In this document: positions 1 through 9,548 of the stretch, one piece after another
How positions within the stretch are numbered: the stretch's first letter is position 1
Layout: the number at the start of each line of letters is the position of its first letter
Assembly: GCF_014640075.1 (NCBI RefSeq)
Contig: NZ_BMGG01000003.1
Location: 247,036-311,035, forward strand
DNA length: 64,000 nucleotides
Direction: 5' to 3'
Source: Chelatococcus reniformis
GTDB lineage: Bacteria > Pseudomonadota > Alphaproteobacteria > Rhizobiales > Beijerinckiaceae
Notes under the pieces: generated by a model
The model's input: the letters and a program-made list of their open reading frames with translations, nothing else
Told to the model about the DNA's origin: nothing
The model's database searches: none
Made by a program: the position numbers and the translations under genes

Positions 1-3000
1 ACGTCCCCGCCAGGAAACAGACCGGTATGATCTCGTTGGTCACGAGGTCGAAGCCGAATTCCTGGGCGGGGCCGGGCGCTCCGTTGGACAGCAGCGTGTG
101 GGCCACCACGAGGATCTTGCCGTAGCGAAGCTGAGCTGATCTTGCGCACCACTCCCGTCGCCGACGTGGGTCACAGCGACGTCCTTGAGAGTGAGCTCGA
201 AGACGGTGCGCGGACGCTCGCCGTCGGTGACGCCCTCAATCTTGATGCTCTCGATCAGCTGGCCCGTGGTCACCTTGCCGAGGAGGGCCGTCAGCCCTGC
301 GCCGAGCGGCAGGGTGACGACCAGTGGATCAAAGTCGGCCCGACCGGCGCCGTGAGGATCCCGGCGATGTCGAGTTCATAGCCGTCGATCTCGAACCAGC
401 CCTCGTGGCGCGCCTCGGTCGAGCCGCCATCCACGTCGTCGATCCGCAGGAAAATATGGGGCGCCGCGGACACCGCGCCCGATGTGGGTGCGGCGCGTGG
501 CTCGGGAATGCTGGCATTCGGCTGGTTCCTGGCAACGTCATAGCTGAAGGTCGTGGGCGCGCCGACGGCACCATTGGGCTGTTGCGGCCAAGTGGTGACG
601 CTGATCTGACCGTAGCTGAAGCTGAGCTGATCGTTCGGGCCGGCTGCATCGCTCAGCTGGCTGACCGTGACGTCGCCGAGCTTGAGGGAGAACACCGTCT
701 GCGGACGCTCGCCGGCGGTGACACCGTCGATCTTGATGCTCCTGATCAGCTGGCCCGTGGCCACCTTGGCCAACAGGTCGGTCAGCCCACTGCCCAGGGC
801 GAGGGTCACGCCCAATGGATCGAATTCAGGCTTTTCCGCCGCTCCCCCGCCACCCGCAATCAGGCTGACGAGGTGCTCGATGTCGAGATCATAGCCGCTG
901 ATCTCGAACCAGCCCTCGTGCCCCCTGGCGGTCGCGCCGCCGTTCACACCGTCGATGAGCAAGTAATAGGTGACCGGCGTCGGCACCGCGCCGCTGCCCG
1001 GCGCGACCTGGGGATCCGGGACCGTCACACCGACCTGGCCGCGAAGCACGTCATAGCTGAAGGTGGCGGGCGCACCGAGCGCGCCCGTCGGCAGCGTCGG
1101 CCAGGTCGTGACGTTGATCTGGCCGTAGACGAAGCTCAGCTGATCGGCCGCGCCGCTCCCGTCTCCGACGTGGGTGAGCGCTACATTGCCGAGCTTGAGT
1201 TGAAACACCCGCTGCGGGTTGCTGCCTCCCGTGACCCCTTCGATCTTGATGCTCTCGATCAGCTGGCCGGTGGCGACCTTGTTGAGCAGCGCCGTCAGCC
1301 CCTGGCCGTGTTGCAAAGTCACGTCCAGCGGATCGAACTGCGGCCTCTGCAAGCCGGGGTGCGCGAGATCGATGAGGCGTCCGATGTCGAGATCGTAGCC
1401 GCTGATCTCGAACCAACCCTCGTGCCCCGAGTCCGTCGATCCGCCATTCACGCCGTCGACGAGCAGATAATAGGTCGCGGGAACGAGGACAGTGCCTGTC
1501 ACGCTGCCGACCTGCGCGTCGGAAATGCTCACTTCTGGCCGGTCCCGCAGCACGTCGTAACTGAAGGTCGAGGGCGTCCCGAGGGCGCCGGTCGCGAGTT
1601 GCGGCCAGGTCGTGACGCTGATCTGACCATAAAAGAAGCTCAGCTGGTCGTCCTCGCCGTGGCCTTCGCCGACATGCGTGAGCGCGACGTCGCCGAGCTT
1701 GAGCTGGAACACGGTCTGCGGGCGGGGGCCGTCGGTGACCCCGTCGATCTTGATGCTCCTGATCAGCTGGCCCGCGGCGAGCTTGGTAAGCAGCGCGGTC
1801 AGCCCATCGCCCAGGGGCAGAGTCACATCCAGCGGATCGAAGGTGACCCTGCCGGCCACCGTCCCGCTACCCGCCAGGCTGGCGAGCCGCGTCAGATCGA
1901 GATCGTAACCGCTGATCTCGAACCAGCCCTCGTGCCCGGCGGCTGTCGAGCCGCCGTCCAACCCGTCGATGAGCATGTAGTATGTCGTCGCGCCCGCGGC
2001 GGCCGGCCCCGGAGCGGGTGTCGGATCCGGGATCGACGGGCCAGGCCGGTTCGTCGCCAGGTCCTAGCTGAAGGTCGCGGGGACGCCGGGCGCGCCGTTG
2101 GCCTGCTGTGGCGAGGTGGTGACGCTGATCTGGCTGTAGAACAGCGTCAGTTGATCATCGCCCCCCTCCACTGCGCCGGCGTGCGTGATGACGACGTCGC
2201 CGAGCTTGAGGGAGAATACCGTCTGCGGGCTCGCGCCGCCTGCGACACCGTCGAGCTTGATGCTGCGGACGTGCTGGCCTCCGGCCAGCTTGCTCAGCAG
2301 GCTTGTCAGCCCCCCGTCGAGCCGCAGCGTGACGTCGAGGGGATCGAACACCGCCCTGCCGTCGCTTCCCGTCTGCGCCAGGATCCCGGCGATGTCGAGG
2401 TCGTAGCTCGAGATCTCGAACCAGCCCTGATGATCCTTATCGAGCGAGCCGCCGTTGACCCCGTCGATCAGCAGGAAGAATTTCGTCGCCTGTGGCACCG
2501 ACCCCGCCGCGGCCGGTGCCACAGGCTCGGGAATGTTCGTCTCGGTCTGGTGGGTGACGAGGTCGTAGCTGAACGTCGACGGCGGGCGGAGCGCACCCTC
2601 CGGCTCCTGCGCCCATGTGGTGACGCTGATCTGGTTATAGCTGAAGTCGAGTTGGTCGTCGGCACCGCTCACCTCACTCAGCTGGCTGATGGTGACATCG
2701 CCGAGCTTGAGTTCGAACACCGTCTGCGGATCGGCGCTGTCGGTGACGCCTTCGATCTTGACGCTTCTGATGTGCCGACTCGCAGCGACCGCGGCCAGCA
2801 GATCCGTCAGTCCACTGCCGAGCGGCAGGGTCAGGGCCAGGGGATCGAACGCGGGCAGCGTGGCCGTCGAGCCGCCGCCGCCGGCGAGGTTGACCAGGTG
2901 CGCGATGTCGAGGTCGTAGGCGCTGATCTCGAACGCCCCCTCGTAGCCCTTGACGGACGAGCCGCCGTTCACTCCATCGACGATCAGAAAATACTTTGCA

Positions 3001-3008
3001 GCCGCCAT
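1..3008 (-). pseudogene. Broken gene for at least six tandem Hcp-like (T6SS tube protein) domains
   Basis: Six copies of a roughly 170-residue domain follow each other on the minus strand, starting near 3008, 2488, 1991, 1481, 975 and 461 (period about 510 bp). Each has an Hcp-like layout: an opening strand of the type 'LLIDGVNGGST', then 'HEGWFEISGYDLDI', 'FDPLDVTL', 'IRSIKIDGVT', 'VFxLKLGDV' and 'LSFxYGQISVTTW'. Hcp normally is one such domain that forms hexameric rings in type VI secretion. The frame is open from 3008 to 291 except for one TAG at 2064-2066, where the other units have a Tyr codon. Unit 6 then needs a frame change near 335-350 and another near 136 to stay homologous, and it runs off the left edge. 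I read it as a decayed gene, although sequencing errors could mimic this. No other T6SS gene is visible. Confidence 0.72.
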
Positions 3009-3397
3009 GGCGCGCCCGTGCCCCGAACCCCTGCCCCGCGGCTGCCTAGCACAGAACGAGGTCGGCGCTACTCAACAGATAGGAGGAGCCCGCGAAGTTG
3101 AGGACCATCCGATACAACGCCCCGCATCCTACAGCTTTGAGATTTCTCAGGTTTGGCCGAGTCGCGGCGGCCATCACATTTGTGTAATCTGCCCGACTTC
3201 ACAATAGATGGCCCATGACGCCCGATGGATACCAAAGCACCCTGCACTTGGGTGAAATCACTCACGCGCAAAAAGAAAGGCGATAGTTTCAATAATTTGC
3301 AGAATTTCTGTCCGATCAGCAGCATGTCTGTCCGATCAGATGACCCCACCGGATCGGAAGATGCTCTACGACCGGCTCGCGGGCGCCGCTCTCTGGT
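3009..3397. other. Intergenic region upstream of the Hcp-like array
   Basis: No convincing gene. It should hold the promoter of the leftward Hcp-like array, and it follows the end of the leftward glycosyltransferase gene. It is more AT-rich than its surroundings, contains a 13-bp direct repeat (separate entry), and has a degraded hairpin around 3237-3275 that loosely resembles the palindromic elements found near 46.7 kb. Confidence 0.4.
3307..3339. repeat. 13-bp direct repeat, 20 bp apart
   Basis: TCTGTCCGATCAG occurs at 3307-3319 and again, perfectly, at 3327-3339. A 20-bp centre-to-centre distance is about two helical turns, as is common for paired operator half-sites. It lies about 300 bp upstream of the Hcp-like array start, so a regulatory role is only a guess. 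Confidence 0.4.
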
Positions 3398-5902
3398 TCA
3401 CGAGGCTCGGGCGTTGAACTCCTGGTTCAGCCAGCTCTTCGCAGAGGCCTTGTACGAGGCTTGGCAGGCCGGCGCGGTAAAGCGGCGCATCTGCCAGGGA
3501 GTCAGCACCAGGAGATCGCGGCCAATCTCGTCGAGCCGCTCCCGCTCGGCGGCGAGATAGGTGGCCACGGCGCGCGACATGAGCCCGGGCCCGGTCGACA
3601 GCCAGATCGAGTCGGCGTCGCCCCGCAGGATCGATTCCACCGCCAGCTCGAAAGCCGCCGCCACGACCGGATGGCCGGGTGCTGTCGCGATGAAGTTGTT
3701 GGCCAAGCTGCCCAGATGCTCCTGGCGGAGCACCAGCGACGCGCGGGCCGTGAGCTGGGAGAGATCGGCCAGGCAACGGTCGTCGGCGTCGGCGTAGACG
3801 CCGCCTTCGCGCAGCAGGACGCCCAGGCGGACGAGGTCGGCCTGCTGCGCCGCAACGCGCAGCCGCCGGAAGGCGCGGGCGGCATTCGGGGGGAAGTGCG
3901 CGCGCAGGTATTCTTGCGCCTCGTTCCTATCGAGCCTGCGGTAGTGCCAGGCCGGGTTGAGCGCCGCCCACGACCCCATGAGGTCGACGACGTCGTCCGG
4001 TACCAGCCGCGTGTCCCAGTATTGGTGGATCAACCGCGGAATGCGTCGGTTCGCCTCCCCTTCGCGCTCGGTGTCCGGCTTGGGGTTGAGCCGGCCGGCG
4101 TGACGCAACCTGATCAGCAGGGCGATGGCGGCGAGCGTGTAGTGCGGCAGGCTGCGGACAGCGTCGAGAAGGGGCCCGATGTCCTCGGCTCCTGCCGCCT
4201 GCTGCGCCATGGCCAGCGCCTCCCCGTCGCACCAGGCGTCGTTGACGAGGGCTCCGTAGCGGCTCTGGGACGGATTGAGCGAACCTCCGCGGCCGAGGAT
4301 GGTGACACGGTTCAGATCCCGCGCGCTGGCGAAGTGCCTGCGCGCCCGGCGTGGGTCCAGCCCCATCAGCACGCAGCGGCCGAGGCTCTCCTGGAGCGAC
4401 GACGAACGGGCGTCGCACGCGGCCGCGGCGGCATAAGCCGCCGCCGCGGGATCGAAGCGCCATTGGGCCTCTGCCAGAACGCCCTCCAAATCGTGACGGA
4501 CCGTGCGCTGGCGCTGACTGTCGGCCGGCAACGCCGCCGTCATGATCCTGGCCCGTTCGTGTTCGCCTGTCGCAATGGCGCGCTTGATGCGCATGATGCG
4601 AACGGCCGCAGCATCCGGCTCGATCGACTCGGCGGCGCGCAGTGACGTCTCGGCCTCGGCATCGAGGCCCCGGCGGAATTGCAGGTCCGACTGGGCCAGC
4701 AGCAACTCCGGCCCTCGCGCCTGCGCGATGCCTCGGGCCATGATCTCGAGTGCTGCGTGGGCCCCGGCCGTCAACCCGGCGAGGTGCGCCAACCGCTGCC
4801 ACGGGCGCGCATCGGCCGGCGCCAGCCGGCTGGCACACTCGAAGGCCTCGCGCGCCCGCTCGTAATTCTTTGACGCCAACGCGAACTCGCCGCGCTGCAA
4901 ATGAGCGTCGGCCACGTTCGGATCGTCGGCCAGGATCGCATCGACGACCGCGGCCGCCTCGGCCCGGCGGCCCACATCCCGCAACCCCCGCATCAACAGC
5001 ATGCGCAGCCGCACCGAAGCGGGCTCAGCCCCGACCGCCGCTTCGAAGTGCCCGATCGCCGCCGCCGTATCTCCACGCGCCCGGGCGAGATGGCCGGCCT
5101 GCTCATGCGCCAACGCCGGCGCGTCGGCTTGGGCGAGGACGGGGGCCAGAGCCGCCTCGGCGGCGTCGAGGCGGTCGAGGCGCTTCAAGGCGGCCGCCAG
5201 CATGATCCGCCGCCGGTTGTCGGCCGGCCCGGATTCGTCCGCGAGCGCGGGGCCGAGGTAGGCCACCGTACCCTCGTCGTCCTTGAGCGCCAGCGCGGCA
5301 TCGCCGGCGGCGATGAGGGCCGCCCGATCGTCCGGCCGCGCCGCCAGCAGCGGGCCTACCACGCCCTTGGCCGCCCGTGGCAGCCCGGCGCGGATCAGCT
5401 CCTGGGCAGCGAGCAAGCGCAACGCGTCGTCATCGGGCGCCGCGCCCATGGCGGCCAGGAGGCCGTCGTACATGACCTCCGCGCCGCCGTTCTGGCGCGC
5501 GTGGATGCAGTAGAGGCGCGCCACGTTGGCGACCGACGGATGCTTGAGCAACAGCGCCCGCGCCGCCTCCGACGAGCCGGTCTCCCCGCCCAGTTCCTTG
5601 ACCAGGGCGCGCGCCAGCTGGTGCAGGCCAACGTGCGTCGGGTCTCCGGACAGGGCCGCGATGGCCAGCGAGAAGGCCTCGCGGGAATCGCCTCGACGGC
5701 GGGCCAGTTCCGCGTTGCCATAGAGGGCGCGCGGAGCGACCGGATCGAGCGCCAATACCGCTGAGAAGCAGGCGGCGGCAGCGGCGAGATCGCCCTGCTC
5801 CAGCGCCTTCATGCCAGCTGCCGCGGTGGTCCGGATCCAGGGTGCCGGATTTGCGCCAGGCGGCGGCTGGGGCGTTGGCTGCTCAACTACTGGACGATTC
5901 AT
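3398..5902 (-). CDS. TPR-repeat protein with C-terminal GT32-type glycosyltransferase domain
   Basis: 834 residues. Residues from about 20 to 560 are an alanine-rich helical array with repeated TPR-like pairs (A-x-A-LxxxP-x-x patterns), a likely protein-binding scaffold. From about residue 619 the protein becomes a glycosyltransferase with a sugar-binding DXD motif: 'RIPRLIHQYWD', then 'QQADLVRLGVLLREGG' and 'VYADADDRC' with the DAD near 705-707. This is the layout of the GT32/OCH1-like family, which transfers sugars from nucleotide-sugars with a divalent metal. No signal peptide is visible, so it is probably cytoplasmic. Such TPR-GT fusions often modify surface polysaccharide or protein, but the acceptor cannot be read from the sequence. 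No polysaccharide cluster surrounds it. Confidence 0.82.
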   Translation of the reverse strand: MNRPVVEQPTPQPPPGANPAPWIRTTAAAGMKALEQGDLAAAAACFSAVLALDPVAPRALYGNAELARRRGDSREAFSLAIAALSGDPTHVGLHQLARALVKELGGETGSSEAARALLLKHPSVANVARLYCIHARQNGGAEVMYDGLLAAMGAAPDDDALRLLAAQELIRAGLPRAAKGVVGPLLAARPDDRAALIAAGDAALALKDDEGTVAYLGPALADESGPADNRRRIMLAAALKRLDRLDAAEAALAPVLAQADAPALAHEQAGHLARARGDTAAAIGHFEAAVGAEPASVRLRMLLMRGLRDVGRRAEAAAVVDAILADDPNVADAHLQRGEFALASKNYERAREAFECASRLAPADARPWQRLAHLAGLTAGAHAALEIMARGIAQARGPELLLAQSDLQFRRGLDAEAETSLRAAESIEPDAAAVRIMRIKRAIATGEHERARIMTAALPADSQRQRTVRHDLEGVLAEAQWRFDPAAAAYAAAAACDARSSSLQESLGRCVLMGLDPRRARRHFASARDLNRVTILGRGGSLNPSQSRYGALVNDAWCDGEALAMAQQAAGAEDIGPLLDAVRSLPHYTLAAIALLIRLRHAGRLNPKPDTEREGEANRRIPRLIHQYWDTRLVPDDVVDLMGSWAALNPAWHYRRLDRNEAQEYLRAHFPPNAARAFRRLRVAAQQADLVRLGVLLREGGVYADADDRCLADLSQLTARASLVLRQEHLGSLANNFIATAPGHPVVAAAFELAVESILRGDADSIWLSTGPGLMSRAVATYLAAERERLDEIGRDLLVLTPWQMRRFTAPACQASYKASAKSWLNQEFNARAS

Positions 5903-6135
5903 GCCGCCGTATCACGTTGCGTTGCTCAACACTGTCCTTATGCCGGAATAGCGAACCGCATCAAGGACGCTACAGCCGGCGACGCGGCGACGCCCATGCC
6001 GCCCCGCTCGGCTGCCACCCGATCGGCAAGCGTTCCCAGCGCGTCTTGCTGGGTGATATCACCCAACGCTCCAGATTCTAAGAATGATGAGCATGCCTGT
6101 GCCACTGGATGATCCCATCCGATGGCGAAGGGGCT

Positions 6136-7422
6136 CTAGCTCCAACGTCGCAGGACGATGCTCGCATTCACGCCGCCAAAGCCGAAGCCATTGGAGATGG
6201 CATGCTCCATGGCCATGGGCCGGGCGGCCGGGCCGACCAGATCGACGCCGTCAGCCGCCGCGTCGGGGCGGCGCAAGTTGAGCGTCGGCGGCGCGATCTG
6301 ATCGCGCAGCGCCAGCAGCGTGAAGATCGCCTCCAGCCCGCCCGCGGCGCCGAGCAGGTGACCCGTGGCGGACTTGGTGGCACTGACGGCGATGCCGCCC
6401 TGGGTCCCGAACACCGCCTTGATCGCCTCGATCTCGCCCCGATCGCCGGCGGGCGTGGAGGTGGCGTGGGCGTTCAGATGCTGCACGTCGCGCGGAGTAA
6501 GCCCGGCCTGATCGAGCGCGATCCCCATAGCGCGGCGGGCGCCGGCGCCGTCCTGGGGTCCGGCTGTCATGTGATGGGCGTCCGCCGTCGTCCCATAGCC
6601 GACGACCTCGGCCAGGGGCTGGGCGCCGCGGGCGCGCGCGTGATCCAGCGCCTCGATCACCAGGATGCCGGCGCCCTCGCCCATGACGAAGCCGTCCCGC
6701 TCGGCGTCGAAGGGACGCGAGGCGCGCTCGGGCGTGTCGTTGAAGGCGGTGGAGAGGGCCCGCGCCGCGGCGAAGGCGCCGAGGCTCAAGCTGTTGATGC
6801 AGGCCTCGCTGCCGCCGCAGACGGCTACATCGGCCTCGCCGGAACGAATCAGCCGCGCGGCGTCGCCGATGGCCTGGACGCCGGCGGCGCAAGCCGTGAA
6901 CGGCGCACCGATCGGGCCTTTGAAGCCGTGGCGGATCGAGACCTGACCGGCGGCCAGGTTGACCAGGAACGACGGCACGGTAAACGGCGACAGCCGCCGC
7001 ACGCCCCGGGTGTCGGCCGTGCGCACCGCCTCGGTAATCGCTGGAAAGCCGCCCATCCCCGATGCGATCACGGTCGCACTCCGCTCCTGATCGCGCTGGG
7101 TCCGCGGTGCCCACCCCGATTGCGTGACGGCCTCATCCGCGGCTGCGAGGGCAAGCCCGATGAACCGATCCATCTTGCGCAAGTCCTTGGCGGAGATGAA
7201 GCGCTCCACATCCAGGCCGGCCTCCGGGTCCGCCTCCGCATCAGGCACCGTACCGGCAACCTTGGCCGGCAACTCGGCCACCATGGCATCGGCAAGCCGC
7301 CGGATGCCGGAGCGGCCGGCGAGCAGCCGTGACCAGGCCATCTCCGCGCCGATCCCGAGCGGACTGGCGACCCCGATCCCGGTCACGACGACACGGCGCA
7401 TGTGCGATCCTACGGCAGACAT
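6136..7422 (-). CDS. fabF: Beta-ketoacyl-ACP synthase II (KAS II family)
   Basis: 428 residues, the usual KAS II length. It condenses malonyl-ACP with acyl-ACP in fatty-acid elongation. The nucleophile is Cys178 in 'APFTACAAGVQ', the first catalytic His is in 'NAHATSTPAGD', and the second follows the conserved Lys in 'KSATGHLLGAAGG', so the Cys-His-His set is complete. The ATG at 7422 has a GAGGAG 9 nt upstream. An internal ATG at 7401 ('MRRVVVTGIG') would match the canonical FabF start but has no comparable site. No acpP, fabG or fabZ is adjacent, so it may be an accessory elongation enzyme (NodE or FabF2-like) and not the housekeeping copy. The symbol rests on family membership only. Confidence 0.88.
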   Translation of the reverse strand: MSAVGSHMRRVVVTGIGVASPLGIGAEMAWSRLLAGRSGIRRLADAMVAELPAKVAGTVPDAEADPEAGLDVERFISAKDLRKMDRFIGLALAAADEAVTQSGWAPRTQRDQERSATVIASGMGGFPAITEAVRTADTRGVRRLSPFTVPSFLVNLAAGQVSIRHGFKGPIGAPFTACAAGVQAIGDAARLIRSGEADVAVCGGSEACINSLSLGAFAAARALSTAFNDTPERASRPFDAERDGFVMGEGAGILVIEALDHARARGAQPLAEVVGYGTTADAHHMTAGPQDGAGARRAMGIALDQAGLTPRDVQHLNAHATSTPAGDRGEIEAIKAVFGTQGGIAVSATKSATGHLLGAAGGLEAIFTLLALRDQIAPPTLNLRRPDAAADGVDLVGPAARPMAMEHAISNGFGFGGVNASIVLRRWS

Positions 7423-7628
7423 CGAGGTGGCTCCTCTTCCGCTTCAGCCGGCGCGGGATCCAATAGCGCCAGCCCCGGCCCGTCGTCGCATCGTTCCGGA
7501 TCGTCCTCCCGGCCGGACCGGCGGCGCGCAACGCGCCCGGCGCTGAGGACGCAGATGGGACAGCGGCCCTCCGGCACGGCGCCCGCCGCGATTGCAACCA
7601 TCTTGACGCTGTAGAGCCGACGTCTCAC
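7410..7628 (-). CDS. Possible small protein upstream of fabF
   Basis: 72 residues from a GTG at 7628 with AGGA 8 nt upstream. The end overlaps the fabF start by 13 nt. It contains a CPxC pair ('RCPICV') and an acidic, proline-rich tail. I recognise no family. The overlap would suit translational coupling to fabF, but codon-level evidence is thin and it may be non-coding. Confidence 0.3.
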   Translation of the reverse strand: MRRRLYSVKMVAIAAGAVPEGRCPICVLSAGRVARRRSGREDDPERCDDGPGLALLDPAPAEAEEEPPRCLP

Positions 7629-7677
7629 GCTCCTGTTCCTGAATCATACGATAAGAACATGGGGCGGGGAGAAAACA

Positions 7678-7893
7678 ATGGTCTGGCTTCAGCTGACCAA
7701 CACATCTGACGAATCCGTGACCGTCAACATGGATTGCGTCACGCATTTTCAAGCTGCCGGGCTTTTGACCCGACTGAGCTTCGGGTTCTCCGACGGCACG
7801 AAGGCGCAGCAACGGCAATTCCACGTCAAGGAAACGCCGGAGCAAATCACGGATTGGCTTGGGGCGAGCGGCATCGAGGTGCGGCGACGGTAA
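7678..7893 (+). CDS. Hypothetical small protein (71 aa)
   Basis: Begins MVWLQLTNTS and ends EVRRR. The start has a strong GGGGAG site 6 nt upstream. The composition is balanced (strands predicted around 'VTVNMDCVTHF' and 'TRLSFGFSDGTKA', an amphipathic C-terminal segment 'TPEQITDWLGASGIEV'), with no signal peptide or membrane segment. I do not recognise the family. It is divergent from fabF and followed by another small gene on the same strand. Confidence 0.65.
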   Translation: MVWLQLTNTSDESVTVNMDCVTHFQAAGLLTRLSFGFSDGTKAQQRQFHVKETPEQITDWLGASGIEVRRR

Positions 7894-8043
7894 GCGAGCC
7901 GTGGACACTGGCCTGCTCGCTCCCACAGCGAGGGATGCGCGCGCAGGCCTTGTGCACCGGTCGAAGCCATGCTGAGCTGATCGCTTGAGCCGGATGTCCT
8001 AGGGGAAGCCGGGAGCAGGCTGGCGTCCGGCGCGGGGGATACT

Positions 8044-8217
8044 ATGCCCGAGAACAAGACGCCGCAGGCCGCTGCGGATCGTGGCGCAGCCGCCATGGGA
8101 GCACACCACTTCGCCAGGGTGCACGGGATCTCGAAGGATAAGGCTCTGAGGCTCCTGCAAAGATTGGGCAATAATCCCGAGAAGCTGAAGGCGGCCGCCG
8201 AAAAACTGCGAAGGTGA
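8044..8217 (+). CDS. Small helical protein (57 aa), DUF3606-like
   Basis: Starts MPENKTPQAA and ends AAEKLRR; a GGGGGA lies just upstream of the ATG. The central part, 'HGISKDKALRLLQRLGNNPEKL', has the helix-loop-helix spacing of small alphaproteobacterial DUF3606-like proteins. That assignment is from memory and tentative. It is basic and cytoplasmic. It sits between the 71-aa gene and a convergent small membrane protein, at the edge of the phage-type regulatory module. Confidence 0.5.
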   Translation: MPENKTPQAAADRGAAAMGAHHFARVHGISKDKALRLLQRLGNNPEKLKAAAEKLRR

Positions 8218-8301
8218 CCGGCACCAGGACGCGCGGCGGCCGGCGCCTCACAGGCAGCACGGCAGACCATCCCTTGTCGACCGGCGCGGCCGCGCAGTTG
8301 G

Positions 8302-8442
8302 TCACGTCAGCAGGCGGGCTGCGACGACGATGACGCTCGCCGCGATGATCTCGATGGAGAGCCCCATCGCGATGCCACGGCACGCGTTGAGGCCCTTCTC
8401 CGCGAACCGATCGTTTGGCGACGTGGACATAAGGGCTTCCAT
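8302..8442 (-). CDS. Small single-pass membrane protein (46 aa)
   Basis: Starts MEALMSTSPN. A GGAG lies 5 nt before the ATG at 8442; a second in-frame ATG at 8430 is possible. The C-terminal half, 'GLSIEIIAASVIVVAARLL', is one clear membrane helix ending at the C-terminus, so this is a tail-anchored-like small protein. No family recognised. It is the last leftward gene after the 200-aa phage-like gene. Confidence 0.55.
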   Translation of the reverse strand: MEALMSTSPNDRFAEKGLNACRGIAMGLSIEIIAASVIVVAARLLT

Positions 8443-8537
8443 TTCAACTCCGCATAGCTTGCATCGGCCTCCGCGCCATCGCCGATCGCGCTGGCCATTG
8501 GTGAAGCCGTGTCCCCGGTGTCGGCCCGCCAGGCCCC

Positions 8538-9140
8538 CTACCCTCGCTTGCCGGGGCGCCCAACGGCAACCCAATGCTCAGCCAGGAGTTCCAGCGCCTG
8601 GCGGAACATCCATGCGTAGCGGTCGGTGACGTGTTTGTCGCGTCGGCCGCCGCTGAGCCGATAGGCAGCATCCCCGAGGGTGAGGCGCTCGCCCAGAACC
8701 ATGACCAGCACGCGTTCGCCCAGCATGCCCACCACCGGCCGGGTGGCATCGAGCAACTTGACCGCGGCCTGCGCCACCTCCAGCCCGTGCACGATGCGCG
8801 CATCGCGCCGGTCGGCCGGATCGCTGCGGCTCCCCTCCATCGCCCAGGCGCTGCCGAGCGCGTGGATGCCGGTGCGCTCCAGCGCCCGCTGGTAGCGCAG
8901 GCCCGCCGCGTAGGCCGCATCGTCGATGCGCTTGTGGGCATACTCTGTCTCCAGGGCGTCGGTGCGTGCGTTGATGGCGACGCGCTGCTTGCCACCCGGA
9001 CGGGCTGCGTTGGGGTCGGCGACGATGCCGTGCACGATGTGCACGTTGAAGCGGCGCTGGCCCGCCTTGGGCAACTCACCCGGCACGCTGCCGCGATGAA
9101 TGCCGGTGTAGCGGCCGTCGCTGTCCCGTTTTGCGCTCAT
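8538..9140 (-). CDS. Hypothetical protein of phage-regulon type (DUF6456-like?)
   Basis: 200 residues. Its ATG overlaps the stop of the preceding 75-aa gene in an ATGA (9137-9140), so the two are translationally coupled. The helix-rich C-terminus 'GERLTLGDAAYRLSG' to 'LELLAEHWVAVGR' resembles the DUF6456 or phage late-regulator proteins that accompany S24/carph-isopro switches in alphaproteobacteria. I infer this from context and pattern only. The N-terminal 60 residues are polar and probably flexible. Confidence 0.6.
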   Translation of the reverse strand: MSAKRDSDGRYTGIHRGSVPGELPKAGQRRFNVHIVHGIVADPNAARPGGKQRVAINARTDALETEYAHKRIDDAAYAAGLRYQRALERTGIHALGSAWAMEGSRSDPADRRDARIVHGLEVAQAAVKLLDATRPVVGMLGERVLVMVLGERLTLGDAAYRLSGGRRDKHVTDRYAWMFRQALELLAEHWVAVGRPGKRG

Positions 9141-9364
9141 CGGCTCTGCCCGCAGGCGGTCGACGGCTCGCCCGTACGCCAGGCGGCCGCGGCCTCGAGC
9201 GCCACCGCGGCGCGGTCGCGGTACTCCGTCCGGCGGTGGATGTCCGCCCAGGAGCGCAACGGATTGACGAAGCGCCGATCATGGTCGAGCAGCGCCTTGG
9301 CCACGTGGTCGATAAGTGCGGGTGACGCGGTGGCGTCGCCGGCCGAGTCGGTCTCGGATGCCAT
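9137..9364 (-). CDS. Hypothetical small protein (75 aa)
   Basis: Starts MASETDSAGD; AGGAG lies 7 nt upstream of the ATG at 9364, which makes this start better than the in-frame one at 9406. It contains 'VAKALLDHDRRFVNPLRSWADI', an aromatic/basic helical stretch, and is soluble. It is coupled by a 4-nt overlap to the 200-aa gene and belongs to the leftward transcript of the S24/Cro-like module. Function unknown. Confidence 0.6.
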   Translation of the reverse strand: MASETDSAGDATASPALIDHVAKALLDHDRRFVNPLRSWADIHRRTEYRDRAAVALEAAAAWRTGEPSTACGQSR

Positions 9365-9548
9365 GTCCTTGCTCCTATGCATGTTTGGGTTGCCGGGCCG
9401 GAGCATTTCGCCATTGGATGGGTATTTCCAATGATCCCGACCTGCTCAACGTCTTTTAATCTGAGACTTTTCACTTGATGATGAGCTTCTTTTCCGGTCA
9501 AATCGGATTGAAAACCACCCGATCGTATATAAATACTTTATCGTTATT

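Noticed and set aside
324-3101. A 925-codon open frame on the plus strand across the Hcp-like array
   Set aside because: It is the antisense shadow of the repeated minus-strand gene: no recognisable domain, repetitive with the array's period, and overlapping clear Hcp-like homology.
3398-7422. A polyketide or fatty-acid biosynthesis cluster around FabF
   Set aside because: No acyl carrier protein, ketoreductase, dehydratase or acyltransferase gene is adjacent.
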